Source: Proteles cristata cristata
Taxonomy: Eukaryota; Chordata; Mammalia; Carnivora; Hyaenidae
Length of the DNA stretch: 64,000 nt
Direction: 5' to 3'
Assembly (NCBI GenBank): GCA_017311185.1
Contig: JAESUZ010000760.1
Location: 310,001 to 374,000, forward strand
Below are positions 24,287-36,130 of the stretch, piece by piece. Numbering within the stretch: the first letter of the stretch is position 1; the number at the start of each line of letters is the position of its first letter. Made by a program: the position numbers and the translations under genes. The notes below the pieces were generated by a model, which ran no database searches, had not been told where the DNA came from, and saw nothing but the letters and a program-made list of their open reading frames with translations.

Positions 24287-24816
24287 CATAGTGGGCCAAA
24301 TAGATCTAACAAATATATTCAGAACATTCCATCTTAAAACAACAGAATAAACATTTCTTTCAAGTGCACATAGAATATTCAGAATAGATCACATATTGGG
24401 CTACAAAACAAGTATCAACAAATTTAAAAACACTGAAATCATACCGTGAATCTTTTCTAATAACTATAATGCTACAAAACTAGAAATCAACCATAAGAAA
24501 AATCTGGAGAAAATACAAATATGTTGAGGCTAAATAACATACTACTGAACAGTAAATGGGTCACCATGAAATCAAAGAGGAAATCAAAACACATGTGGAG
24601 ACAAATGAAAATGAAAATACACAGTCCAAAATCTTTGGAATGCAGCAAACGCTGCTGTAAGAAGGGAAGTTAATAGCAATACAAATCTACCTCAAAAAGC
24701 AAGAAAAAAACTCAATTAAATAACCTAATCTTACATCTAATGGAGCTAGGAAAAGAAGACCAAACAAAACCCTAAAACAGTAGGAGCATGGATATAAGAT
24801 TATAGCAGAAATAAAA

Positions 24817-25203
24817 GCCACTGTGAGCCTCAATCAGTTAAGTGTCTAACATTTTTTTCTAGGAGAGAGAGAGAGACAGCATGAGCAGGGGAGGGTCAGA
24901 GAGAGAGAGAGAGTCACAGACCGAAACAGGCTCCAGGCTCTGAGCTGGCAGTCAGCACAGAGCCCAACGCGGGGCTCGAACCCACGAACCGCGAGATCAT
25001 GACCTAAGCGAAAGTTGGACGCTTAACCGACTAAGCCACCCAGGTGCCCCAAGTGTCCAACTCTTGATCCAGGAGACTGATCCCTGCATCAGGCTCTGTG
25101 CTGACCATGCAGAGCCAGCTTTAGATTCTCTCTCCCCCACTCTGTCTTCTCCTCCCCTTCACATTCTCTCTCTCTCCCTCCCAAAAATAAACGAAAAATA
25201 AAT
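24817..25203 (+). mobile_element. older SINE, split by a younger SINE
   Basis: The left part, GAGCCTCAATCAGTTAAGTG, and the right part from 25062 (CTTGATCCAGGAGACTGATC, CATCAGGCTCTGTGCTGACC, a CT-rich part and an (AATA)n tail) make one SINE once 24851-25061 is removed. The copy is diverged and inserted in L1 ORF2. Confidence 0.85.
24851..25050 (-). mobile_element. young-lineage SINE nested in a SINE
   Basis: The minus strand gives GGGGCACCTGGGTGGCTTAG, CAACTTTCGCTTAGGTCATG, an intact B box (GGTTCGAGCCCC) and CTGACTGCCAGCTCAGAGC, ending CTCCTAG with a short A tail. TSD AAGTGTCTAAC (24840-24850) and AAGTGTCCAAC (25051-25061) differs at one base and belongs to the older SINE. Confidence 0.93.
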
Positions 25204-25243
25204 AAATGAAATAGACACTAAAAAAACCCCACACAATAGAACA

Positions 25244-25460
25244 GAAGTACTTGGGTGACTCAATCAGTTAAGCATCCAACCCTTGGTTTTGGCTCAGATC
25301 ATGATCTCACTGCTTGTGAATTTTAGCGCTGCATTGGGCTCTGTGCTAACAGTGTAGAGCCTGCTTGGTATTCTCTCTCCTCCTCCCTGTGCCCTTTCCC
25401 CATTGAGTCTCTCTCCTTCCCTCAAAAGAAATAAGTAAACATTTTTTAAAAATAAAAAAA
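25244..25460 (+). mobile_element. older carnivore SINE in L1
   Basis: Head TACTTGGGTGACTCAATCAG, TGATCTCACTGCTTGTGAA, AGTGTAGAGCCTGCTTGGTA and an A-rich tail. A short AATAGAA block flanks both ends. The AGTGTAGAGCCTGCTTGG form differs from the young lineage. Confidence 0.88.
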
Positions 25461-25651
25461 ATAGAATGAATCAATAAAACTGGGAGCTGGTTCTTTGAAA
25501 AGATCAACAAAACTGATAAATTGCTAGCCAGACTCAACTGAGAGAGAGAGGGAGAAAGGGGGCACTCAAATAAACAAAAGCACAAATAAAAGAGGAGAAA
25601 CAACAACCAACATCACAGAAATACAAACAATTATTTAAAAAACTGTGAAAA

Positions 25652-25834
25652 GGGGCGCCTGGGTGGCTTAGTCGGTTAAGCGTCCGACTTTCGCTTAGGT
25701 CATGATCTCGCGGTTCGTGGGTTCGAGCCCCGCGTCAAGCCAGCTCAGAGCCTGGAGCCTGTTTCAGTCTGTGACTCCCTAATGGTCTCTCTCTCTCTCC
25801 TAGAAATAACTAAAACATTAAAAAAACTTCAAAA
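25652..25834 (+). mobile_element. young-lineage SINE with internal deletions
   Basis: Head, A box (TGGCTTAGTCGG) and B box (GGTTCGAGCCCC) match the other young copies, but about 17-20 bases before GCCAGCTCAGAG and most of the CTGACCCTCCCCTGCTCAC block are missing. Perfect 15-base TSD AAAAAACTGTGAAAA at 25637-25651 and 25835-25849. It retains CTCTCCTAG at 25796-25803. Confidence 0.94.
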
Positions 25835-25968
25835 AAAAAACTGTGAAAAATTCTATGTCAACAAAGTGGACATATAATGGATATGAAATGGATAAATCCT
25901 AGAAACATATAACCTCTCAAAATTGAATCAGGAAGAAGTTGAAAATTTGAACAGACCAGTAACTAGCA

Positions 25969-26177
25969 ATGAAATTGAATCAGAAATCAAAAAAAGTTCC
26001 AAAAACCAAAAGTATAGGACAAAATGCCTTCACAGGTAAATTTCACCAAACATTTGAAGAAGAGTTAATATCTATTCTTCTCAAAAAATTCCAAAAAGTA
26101 AAAAAGGAAGTAAAGTTTCCAAATCGATTCTATGAGGCCAGCATTACCCTGATTCCAAAACCAGACAAAGACATCAC

Positions 26178-26218
<41 letters not shown>

Positions 26219-26391
26219 TACAGGCCAATATTCTGCTTAACATAGATGCAAAAGTCCTCAGTAAAATATTAACAAACCAAATGGAACAATACATTAAAAA
26301 CTCATTTGCCATGATCAAATGGGATTTATTCCTGGGATGCAGGAGTGGTTCAATATTCCAAATAAATCAATGTGATACATCACAGCAATAA
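25969..26391 (+). pseudogene. L1 ORF2 RT fragment with Arg-Glu repeat
   Basis: The frame of about 140 codons reads RT blocks: QNAFTGKFHQTFEEELIS, then ASITLIPKPDKD, an inserted (RE)n run, then LNIDAKVLSKILTNQMEQYI and KWDLFLGCRSGS. The Arg-Glu run is encoded by the (GA)n array at 26181-26216, where other copies have a short Lys/Arg-Glu stretch. Further downstream the catalytic box is FVDK at 26721-26732, lacking the second Asp. Confidence 0.85.
26181..26216. repeat. (GA)n microsatellite within L1 ORF2
   Basis: Eighteen GA units in the RT coding region, with a length that keeps the reading frame open. Confidence 0.95.
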
Positions 26392-27925
26392 AAGAAATAA
26401 GAAACATATGATTATTTCACTAAATGCAGAAAAATTATTTGATAGAGTATAACATCCATTCATGATAAAAACTCAACAAAGTTGGTTTAGAGGGAACATA
26501 CCTCAACATAAGGAAGGTTACATATGAAAAACCCACAGCTAACATCATACTCAATGGTGAAAAACTAAGACCTTTACCCCCAACATCAGGAACAAGACAG
26601 GGATGCCCACATTCACCGCTTACATTCAACATACTACTGGTAGTCATAGCCACAGGCATCAGACAACAAAAAGAAAGAAAAGGCATACAAATTGGTAAGG
26701 AAGAAGTAAAACTTCCACGATTTGTAGACAAGATGATACTGTGTGTAAAAAACCTTACTGTCTCAACCAAAATACTACTATAACTTACAAGTGAATTTAG
26801 TAGAGTCCCAGAATACAAAATCAATACACAGAAATCTGTTGCATTTCTATACAAAGAAAGTAGCAAAAAGAACAATTAGGAAAGTAATCTCATTTGCAAT
26901 TGTACCAAAAATAATAAAATACATAGAAATAAACCCAGCCAAGGAGCTGAAAGATCTGTACCCTGAAAAAAATATAAAACCTTGATGAGAGAAATTGAAG
27001 ACAATACAAACAAATAGAAATATATTCCATCCTCATGGGTTGGGAGAACAGATATTGTAAAATGTCCATACCACCCAAAGCAATCTACAGATTCACTGCA
27101 ATCGCTATCAAAATAACAATAGCATTTTGTACATAACTAGAAAAAGTAATTGTAAAATTTGTCTAGAACCACAAAAGACCATAATTAGCGAAAGAAATCT
27201 TGAAAAAGAAAAACAAAACTGGAGGTTTCACAATACCAGACTTCAAATTATTACAAAGAATAGTAATCAAAACAGTATGATTCTGGTAAATAAAACAGAC
27301 ACAGATCAATTGAATAGAAGAGAGAACCCAGAAATAAAGCCATGATTATATGATCAATTAACCCATGACAAAGAAGACAAGAATGTGCATGGGAGAAAAA
27401 AGGAGTCTCTTCAGCAAATGGTGCTGGGAAACTGGACAGCTACATGCAAAAAGAATTAAACTCGATCATTTTTTACAAGATACACAAAAATACATGCAAA
27501 ATGGATTAAACACCTAAATGTGAGAAATTAATTCATAAAAATCCTAGATAAAAGCATAGGCAGTAATTTCTTTGACAATGGCTGTAGCTACATTTTTCTA
27601 AATATGTCATCTCAGGCAATGGAAACAATTGCAAAAATAAACCTTTGGGACTACATCAAAATAAAAAATCAGCAAAGAAATAATCAACAAAACAAAACAA
27701 CTAAAACAATGAAAACCAACCTACAAAATAGAAGATATTTGCAAATAATATATCTGATAAGGGGTTAGTATGCAAAATATGTAAAGAACTTACACAACTC
27801 AATACCCAAAAAAACCCACAAATAATTCAATTAAAAATGGGAGAAGACAGGAAGAGACATTTCTCCAAAGAAGACATACAGATGGCCATCAGACACATGA
27901 AAAGATGCTAAACATCACTCATCAT

Positions 27926-27978
27926 CACAATGAGATACCACCTCATATCTAACCACAATGAGACACCACCTCACATCT
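27926..27978 (+). repeat. 28-base tandem duplication in L1
   Basis: The block CACAATGAGATACCACCTCA and following bases (27926-27950) recurs at 27954-27978 with two changes. Other L1 copies here (for example at 15930) have one copy. Confidence 0.9.
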
Positions 27979-28697
27979 ATCAGAATGGTTAAAATAAAAA
28001 AACACAAGAAACAACAAGTGCTGGTGAGTATGTGGAGAAATAAGAACACTCATGCACTATTGGTCAGAATGCAAACTGGTGCAGCCATTTTGGAAAACTG
28101 TATGGAGGTTCTTCAAAAAATTGAAAATAAAATTACCACATGATTCAATAATCTCACTGTTGGTTTTTTACCCAAAGTAAGTGAAAAGAGCAATGTGAAA
28201 AGATCTATGCATGTCTATGTTTATAGCAGAACTATTTACGATACTCAAATTATTGGAAGCAGCCTAAGGGTCCATCCATAGGAGAATGGATAAAGAAGAT
28301 GTGGTACATAAATGTACAATGGAATATTACTCAGCCACAAAAATGAATGAAATCTTGACATTTGCAACAACATGGATGGCGCTAGAATGTATTATGTTAA
28401 GTGAAACAAGGCAGTTAGAGAAAGACAAATCTTATATGACTTGTGGAACTTAAGAAGCAATACAAATGAACAAAGAAAACAACAGACAAACAAAGACACA
28501 GACTCTTAAATATAAAGAAAAAACTGATTGTTACTAGAGAAGTGGCTTGGGGTATGAGGGAAATAGGTGAAGGGCATTAAAAATACACTTATTGTGATGT
28601 GCACTGAGTAATGTATAGAATTGCGGAATCACTATATTGTGCACCTGTAACTAATATAACACTATATGTTAATTACACTGGAATTTTAAAAAACTGT

Positions 28698-30429
28698 AAT
28701 TATGAACAAAAGTTCTGTAAGATCATGGCATATTATCTCTGTCTGATGAGATGTCAGAACAGAAGGGGTCTGGCAAGGGATTAGGTCATGAAGTAGGGGC
28801 TAGACTAAGAAGTAACTTGTGAGCCATGTTTAGGAGTTTTAGCTTAAACTCCAGCAGACAGGAAGCCATTAAATATATTTGTAAGCAATTTGGTGAAATT
28901 ATTATATTTGCATTTCATTAAAAAGACCCACCGGGATAAGGAAGGGACGAGAGAGAAGAAAAGAAGTCAACAAATCCAGTCAGAAGACTGCTCCCTCAGC
29001 TGTGTAAAGCATGGAAGGGGCCAAAAAGGGTAGCAATCGAATACACAGACATGGAAAGAGTCTCAATGTGCTTAGGAAGTAAAATAATAAGGCTCAGCAG
29101 AAAGAGTGGAGTAGTAAGCTCAGGTTTCTGGATGTATAGGGCCACTATCTATATGGATGAAAAATATTGGAAGATTCTACCAAGGAGAGTAAGGGTATCA
29201 GAGAGTTCTGGGAGTTCACGGTTTCCATCTCAGGTTAAGCTTTAAGTGTCTTTGTTAATATTTTAGTGAATATGACAGAGAAGCAATGGAATATTAATTT
29301 CTATTCAGCAATTATCTTCCAAGAAGCTGCTATGTATTATACTCTGTGCTAGACACTGTGGATGCAGAATAGGAAATAAGATAATGAGATGCAGAATAAT
29401 AAAATAGGCAGGGTTTTTATTTGCCCTTGTGATTCTTACTGTCTAGGATGGATGATGTAAGAAGAACAACTAATCACAAGTGTACTGATGATTCTATGAA
29501 AGACATATCTTAAATTATGTGTTTAATCTATAAGTTTCATACCCATTTGTTAAGTATTATTTTAAATTTATTTTTATAACATGACCCTTCAAATTAGTGA
29601 GGTATTAAGCTTTGAAAGATGCTATAGTTCATAAGCCTGGTGGCAAGAAACCAAAAGTTATAGGTATAAGTTAATTTCTTTTTGGCAATTCACTAATTTC
29701 TTAAACTTTTATGTATCAAATATATTTTGGAATGACTCCTAGAAGCCATTTGTATAGTTCTGATGGAGTAACAGAGATGTTATGCACGTAGTAAGAGATA
29801 AGAACTTAAGTCACTGACCTTAGTCAGATAGACACTGTGGAGTCATGGAAAGTTTGTGAGCTGGTAATGGTCATGATCATATCTCGGACATGAGTTAATT
29901 TGCAAAAGCTTTCCTGACAATCACTACTAACATTAAGGTATTTTGTTATGTTTTAAACCTGTATCCATCTCCCACTATTGTCTAATATTGCTTTTGTTGC
30001 ATGTGGTACAATATTTTAAGCATAATTATACTTCCACATTCCTTAAAATTTTGATCATTGATTTCAGAAAATTCATTAACAGTGCTTATCATGAAGGCAT
30101 AAATGTAAGCATATTATTAATATTCATGCAAAAGTATAATAATAAAGTACAAGCAGTGTGCTGCATGGGGCTGCTATAAAGTCTTCAAGCTTTTCCTCCC
30201 CTGTTCAACGATCGTTAGAAGATCGGGCAAAATAAGGAATAGGTTTTCTTGTTTTCTGCCCCAGTTATTTAACTAGAACTCCTTTCTTAAAAGACACACA
30301 TAAGACCCTCGAGTCAATTATAGCATCTCTGTAAACAGGCCAGAGATGATGCGAAATGGGGAAGGCTCTGCATTTTTCCATATGTAATATACAAATGAAC
30401 GGTTTTTAGGATTTTTCATAAAGTCCTTA
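28698..30429. other. unique sequence with one L2 fragment
   Basis: No gene is recognised. The frames 29051-29245 and 29943-30179 have no family motif. Confidence 0.5.
29310..29395 (-). mobile_element. L2 3' end fragment
   Basis: The plus strand reads ATTCAGCAATTATCTTCCAA and CTGTGCTAGACACTGTGGAT, then GCAGAATAGGAAATAAGATA, the antisense order of the L2 3' end. Confidence 0.55.
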
Positions 30430-30442
30430 AGATGTCTCGTTT

Positions 30443-30667
30443 GGGGCACCTGATTGGATCAGTCAGTTAAGTGGCCAACTTAAGCTCGGGTCATGATCTC
30501 ATGGTTTGTAAGTTTGAGCCCCATGTCCGGCTCTGTGCTGACACCTCAGAGTCTGGAGCCTGCTTTAGATTCTGTGTCTCCATCTCTCTCTGTCCTTCCC
30601 CTGCTTGTGCTCTGTCTCTCTCTCAAAAGTGAATAAATGTTTAAAAAAATTTTTAATTAAAAAAAAA
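30443..30667 (+). mobile_element. carnivore SINE, intermediate age
   Basis: Head GGGGCACCTGATTGGATCAG, GAGCCCCATGTCCGGCTCTG, GTCTGGAGCCTGCTTTAGAT and an A-rich tail without CCTAG. TSD AGATGTCTCGTTT (30430-30442) and AGAGGTCTTGTTC (30668-30680) differs at three positions. Confidence 0.93.
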
Positions 30668-30680
30668 AGAGGTCTTGTTC

Positions 30681-31562
30681 AAATTCTTGAGGACTTCTAC
30701 ATAATGCCAAGGGTCACAATGTACAATAACTCATTAGTATAAACAAGGATAAGCGACCTCTCAGACCAGAGTGGCAGATGTCAGCACTTTGTCAATGATC
30801 ACATGGGTAAGGTGGAGAAAGTATGGATCTAATATTTTAAGAGTAGGGTGGTACAGATGGACAAGAGGTGCGAAGCCTGGAATCATATAAAACTTCATGA
30901 AATCCTTGCTCTCTAATCAGGTTAAGCCTGACCCTTTCTTGACCTCATCCAATGGCACAGAGGAAAATTTAAGTCAACTTAAATTTTTTAACCTCCTGTA
31001 TTCTACATTCAACTATCCAGGAAACCAGATCTGGTTATAGGAAAATTGGCTCTCTAACCATGGGATTAGGGAGATTTCTGTTTCTGTCAACTGTCTTATT
31101 TAAATTTTATACAATGAACTTATACTTCTTTTATAAACAGGGGAGAGATTAACTCATTTTAGATTCCCTCTCTCAGTTAGCATATATAAATATTTCAACA
31201 GACTCAAAACTATCTACAAGTCAGTTAAGGCTACTATAATGTTAATAAATTCCTAGGGAGCAAATATTATTTTTTGAATAGTTTATAATTAAAACTGGAC
31301 AGAGTATACTGTGACTAATACAAATGAAATAGCAAGCATTTTGAAGGCATTATTAATAGAATTTTTTACTTTGGGGAAAAAGAAGAAAAATGCCAGAGGA
31401 ATAAAATCAAATAGTATTACACATCATCATCCTTCTGTTGGTGTCAGAACTCTCTACTGGGTTGAAAATTCTAAAATTTTGTATTCTAAAACTTGATAAA
31501 TTAGTTGGGTATCTAGAGGCTCACCCAAACTATGCAATGGAACACGTACCTGTCAATGAACT
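30681..31562. other. unique intergenic sequence
   Basis: A/T-rich; no gene or repeat recognised. Confidence 0.5.
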
Positions 31563-31576
31563 TAAAGATCAATAAT

Positions 31577-31799
31577 TGGGGCACCTGGATGGCTAGGTTG
31601 ATTATACGTCCAACTTTGGCCCACGTCAAGATCTCACAGTTTGTGAGTTTGAGCCCCGCATCAGGCTCCGTGCTGACAGCTCAGAGCCCGGAGCCTGCTT
31701 TGGATTCTGTGTTTCCCTCTCTCTCTGTCCCTCTCCTGCTTGCTCTCTCTCTCGCTCTCTCTCTCTAACATAAGAATTAAAACATTTAAAACATTTTTT
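31577..31799 (+). mobile_element. carnivore SINE, intermediate age
   Basis: Head GGGGCACCTGGATGGCTAGG, B-box region GAGTTTGAGCCCCGCATCAG, GCTCAGAGCCCGGAGCCTGC and an A/T-rich tail. TSD TAAAGATCAATAAT (31563-31576) and TAAAGATCCATGAT (31800-31813). Most bases of the ORF 31532-31768 come from it. Confidence 0.93.
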
Positions 31800-31949
31800 T
31801 AAAGATCCATGATTACCAGAGGTGGTCTAATTTGAGAAGAGAATGAAAACAGCATAGTTTGTACATTTATAACAATGATTTTAATTTTTTTTTTAACTTT
31901 CAAAGGTCTAATCATACATAGCAGAGATTTTAGGCCTCATGTCATCGCA

Positions 31950-32133
31950 TCTTCACTACAATTATAAGAAGTTATTTACCCCCTTCCCATTTTACAGATA
32001 TGGAAACTGAGGTTTAAGATGAATAAATGATTTGCCCAAAGTTACGCAAATAGTTAAGGAATACAGGAGGGTCTGAACCAGAGTCTCTCTAATTCTTAAA
32101 ACCATTATCTAAACCACTATGATCACTTAAATA
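31950..32133 (-). mobile_element. MIR SINE
   Basis: The plus strand reads TTCCCATTTTACAGATATGG, AAACTGAGGTTTAAGATGAA and TTTGCCCAAAGTTACGCAAA, the antisense core of MIR, then further MIR-like blocks to a CACTATGATCAC end. Confidence 0.8.
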
Positions 32134-32831
32134 TACATGGAGTACTAGATCAAAAAAGTAGAAGGTTACCATTATTTGGGATTTAAAAAACCCACTCACA
32201 ATTGAATTGGTAACATTTCAGGGACTAATAAATTGGCATATCTCTATGATTTATGTTTATAAATAAAGATATCCATAAATCAGCCATTTGCATATATTCT
32301 CTGGTCAAGTCACATTTCTTGAGTGACTTACCCTGGTGTTCCACTATTTCTCCTTTTCTGACAGAATAGCTCAAACCAGGAGTTCTTAAACTTTCTTTGG
32401 AAACAGACCTGTTTTAAAAGTGTTATAAAGCTCTGGGTGTTCTCTTCCTCATGAATCCCTAAATGCACATATAAACATGAAAACACAGTGTTTAGAATGT
32501 TCCGGGGGTTCTCTAGTCCCCTGAAATGAGGGTTGCCCAAGAAGGGCTCAATCTATTCCTGTTGACAGTTTCCCAAATTATGTAAACTTCCACCTAGAAA
32601 CTATTCAGGGTAAAAATACATAACCATTCTTCATTTTAGTTTTCTTCTTGGTCAGGTGTGTCTTTGCATTTCTTCTCATGCTATTGTTGCCCACTGGCAT
32701 AAGGTGAAGACATGAACACTGGACAAATATAAATGAGGGTGAAAAAATGAGTACCTGAAGTCATCACACCTGTTGCCAGACTCTTCTTCAAGTTGTTTCC
32801 CTACCTGGTCAATTTTCAAAGTATTTCAATA
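32134..32831. other. unique intergenic sequence
   Basis: No gene or repeat recognised. The minus-strand frame 32328-32540 lacks motifs. Confidence 0.5.
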
Positions 32832-33178
32832 TTATAGGCTGAATTGTGTCTACCCCAAATTCCTATGTTGAGTCCTAATCTCTAGCCCTTCAAAATGTGA
32901 TTGTGTTTGGGGACAGGACCTTTAAAGAGATAATTAAGTGAAAATGAGGTCATTAGGGTGGACCCTAATCCAAAATGCCTGATGAAAAGAAAAATAAGAA
33001 AATTCAGACACAGACTAATGTGGAGAAAAGAAAATGTGAAGCCACAAAGATGGAGAAGAATAAGCCCTACCAACACATTGATCCTGGACTGCTAGCCTTC
33101 AAAATCGTAAGAAAATAAATAAGTTTCTGTTATTTAAATGCCACCCAGTCTGTGATGGCAGCGCTAGCAAACTCACAC
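32832..33178 (+). mobile_element. MaLR-type LTR
   Basis: Blocks in order: TAGGCTGAATTGTGTCTACC, TCCTATGTTGAGTCCTAATC, GAGGTCATTAGGGTGGACCC, ATTCAGACACAGACTAATG, GTAAGAAAATAAATAAGTTT and AAATGCCACCCAGTCTGTGA. This order fits a mammalian MaLR (MLT1/MST) solo LTR. It is ancient, with no viral coding region. Confidence 0.75.
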
Positions 33179-34712
33179 ACTTCACAGTTGATCTTTCTGT
33201 TACCCACTGTGAATGCAATTATGAAAAATCTTTATTTGTATAACCAAAGCTCAGCATTGAATTAGACAACAAAATTTTGATAGTTGTATTTTTTTACATT
33301 AAAGGATAACTGTAATTCCTGCATTTTCTATGCCTCAGGTCTTATAGCTGATATGATAATGAGCCTGAAATATTTAAGATTATAAAAAGCATTTGCTGCT
33401 GAAATGCCTAATACTACAGAGAAAGTATTGTGGCGGGGCATTTTTCAGTCCTGATTTCAAACAGGAAGTGAATTTTCCCACAAAAAGAAATTTTAAAGAG
33501 GGCTATCATCAACTGTGGGCAGAGGATACTGAATAAGGCAGAGAAAACCCAGCTGGCCAAGAGCACCAAGAGAAACAAAGAGCTAAAGCTTTGTGCAGAC
33601 ATTCTTGACATCAACCAAAGAGAAGGTGTCCAGAATTTGAAAATTATATCGGAACATAGCAAAAATCTTTCTTAAAAATTCATCTCAAAAGTTTCACTAA
33701 AAGAAAACTGTAGCTGTAGTAAATGTCTTTATATAGCTTATGCAAGTGTAAACAAAGTTTTCACCTCCAATAAAGGACTAGCAGGTAGACATGGAAACCT
33801 GAAATAAGAAGTATTGAACATGACAATGTGTAATTCACAAGAGACAGAAGGAATATGTAGTTCAGTGTGGAATCATTTTCCTAATAACACTGGTTAAGAG
33901 GTATCATCCAATTTTAAGAAAGGAATAGAAGACTCATGACAAAAATCTATTTTATATCCTTGATTTGTCATTAGCTATATATATATGAGTTTTAAATAAT
34001 ACATAATTATCATTAAAGAAGATGGCAAATTATTTTCACACGTTCTAACATGTATTCTTAAAATTCTAAGACACCTTTCAAATGTCACAGGAGATGTCAA
34101 CATTCTGTATAGACCATGAAGTCTTGTGCTCATATATGGCAAAATCAGTTAAGCAGACTTCTTCATGAAATCATACCTTGACAAAATTTATTTCTTTCTG
34201 AGTGTAACAGAGATTTAAGACTGTATTATCTATTGGGTACCATATCAAGTAGTTGGTTCCTCACCAGGAATTTAGATGGCATGTTTAATGCATAATTTTC
34301 ACTTTTCCTATATACTTATGATTGTATGGAAATATATTTACAGACACACATATAATTACATAGGAATATGATGGGTTATTTTAATTAAACTGCTATTTTG
34401 ATTAATCATGACATTTCTAATTTATTAGTACTTATGAAAAAGGGCAGGATAAAATGTCAGAAAAAAATGAAAAGGAGGAAGAAAAAGAGGGTGCAAAGAA
34501 GAAGAAAACACTTCAAGTGCCCAGAAGCTTTCCTTTTCTGTTGCACAACAATCAAATTCCACCATAATTTTCAGCAGCATAAAGAAACAATAACAAATGT
34601 AAAAATACCTGGGAACGATTTTGGTGATGGATTCAACACTGTAACAAAAATTAACCCTTGAGACAGATATACTCTACCTGACTAAATCAAACATTAGACT
34701 ATATTCTATTAT

Positions 34713-34714
<2 letters not shown>
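33179..34714. other. unique intergenic sequence
   Basis: A/T-rich non-coding sequence. The Lys/Arg-rich frame 34398-34661 reflects purine-rich composition at 34430-34515 and has no domain. Confidence 0.5.

Positions 34715-34772
<58 letters not shown>
34715..34772. repeat. (GT)n microsatellite
   Basis: Twenty-nine uninterrupted GT units, the longest perfect array in the window and so probably length-variable. Confidence 0.97.
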
Positions 34773-34773
<1 letters not shown>

Positions 34774-35415
34774 CATAATTAAGGCAATATTTTCCTGTGA
34801 ATTCTCCAGGTCCTCAGAACATGATCTCACAGATCAGTAAAACTTAACTTTAACAGGCTTTGCTGAAACCAATTTTGGTTGGGGAGGCTACTGAAAGAAG
34901 CCATACTTTACATGAGCCTTAGTGTTCAGAAAAGGTGTTAATGACAACAGGTTATCTTGTTCCACCCAATCTCCTTTTCCTATCAGACAACCTCAAAACC
35001 ATTCTCAAACTCTACCCCCTCCTTCCTCAAAACACACACACACACACACCACTTACTCATTTCTTAGGGAGAACTGCTTCTCCCATACAATCCATACTCA
35101 TGTCCTCCTGGCTGGGTTTCTAATGATTTTATCATATTCCTTAGCCATAGTAATTATTCCAGAGTTTCAGCTATCTCAAGCAAGACCATTTAGACACATT
35201 ACCTGTATTTTTAATACTGATTCTGAGAAGATATTTTCCCTCTATACTCTAAGACTACCTAACCGTAATAATGGAAGCCTAGAGCTATCTGCATCTACTC
35301 CCTCCCTTCCATATACCCCATACAGGAATAATGTGTCTGCAATAGAGAGGTTAAAGGCTGCAAACAGGGCAGAAGAGTTAGTCAACCACCCAAGTTAGAG
35401 GGTACACAGCCCTCC
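34773..35415. other. unidentified sequence with a 158-codon open frame
   Basis: The plus-strand frame 34922-35398 is one of the two longest in the window. It starts without a recognisable initiation context, includes a (CA)n-coded His-Thr run at 35034-35050 and shows no domain. I regard it as chance or part of an old repeat. Confidence 0.4.
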
Positions 35416-35419
35416 ACAA

Positions 35420-36130
35420 GAGTACCTTCACTATTGGTGCCATCTGCAAATTCCAGAGGTTCCCCAAACCATCCATATGTTTGAGGACACACAGAACTAA
35501 TAGCTATTATTCTCGCAAGTATAGTTTATTACAGGAGAAGAAAGCAAGGTGATATCAGCTAAGAGAATAAGTGTATAGGATAGAGTCCAGAAAGGTTACA
35601 AATGAAGGGTTTCTGTTGTCCTAACCCCATGGAGTCAAATGCATTACTCTCCTAGCACTGATGTCAGACAACATACACAGGGTACTGACAAGCAGGGAAG
35701 CTCACCTGAGTTTCAGCATTCAGTTTTTACTGGAGGTCCATTATGTAATGCATGACTGGGTGTGCATGTAGCTGATCTCAGTCTCCAAGTAGACTAATAC
35801 CTTATTACCTAAAGCACCCTCTAACACACATACCAACTCACATTGTTGGTCATCCCAGCATGGCCACTGGAACCAAAAACTATACAGGTGTGGTCCACCT
35901 CCACCCTAAATCACATTTTTAGGGCTTCCCAAATGACCCAAGGCCCTCAAACAGACAAAGGTATTCCATCGGGCACACATTCCAAGAGCCCAGATATTAC
36001 TTCCCAAAAACCAAGGGCAAAGGCCAGATGTTCTCTTTGGGCAAGGCTAAATTCTTTATTATCTAGAGGCCCACATACAGTGAGGACAGAGAAAGAGACA
36101 AAGAAAGAGAGTATTATTTGAGTCCTGTAT
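35420..36130 (-). mobile_element. old LTR, ERVL-like, orientation probably minus
   Basis: Blocks such as TAGTTTATTACAGGAGAAGA, GGGAAGCTCACCTGAGTTTC, TTACTGGAGGTCCATTATGT and GGCTAAATTCTTTATTATCT follow an order I associate with an old LTR read in antisense; the reverse complement of the last supplies an AATAAAG signal. Ends and family are unresolved and the identification is from memory of the motif order. Confidence 0.45.

Larger units (their letters stand above)
23962..28697 (+). mobile_element. L1, 5'-truncated, endonuclease region to 3' end
   Basis: It starts inside the ORF2 endonuclease (GAGAAAGCCAGGGTAGCAAT) and runs through the reverse transcriptase, C-terminal region and 3' UTR (GTGATGTGCACTGAGTAATG) to an AATTTTAAAAAA end. 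Four SINEs lie in it (24817, 24851, 25244, 25652), one inside another. It contains a (GA)n expansion at 26181 and a 28-base tandem duplication at 27926. Stops and frameshifts are frequent, so it is dead. Confidence 0.92.

Noticed and set aside
30443..30667. Possible functional tRNA-Lys gene from the SINE head
   Set aside because: The acceptor stem and anticodon arm are degenerate and continue into the SINE body.
34922..35398. 158-codon open frame on plus
   Set aside because: No domain, signal or repeat-derived protein is recognisable, part of it is a (CA)n run, and there is no splice or promoter context. In 64 kb of A/T-rich DNA frames of this size are expected by chance.
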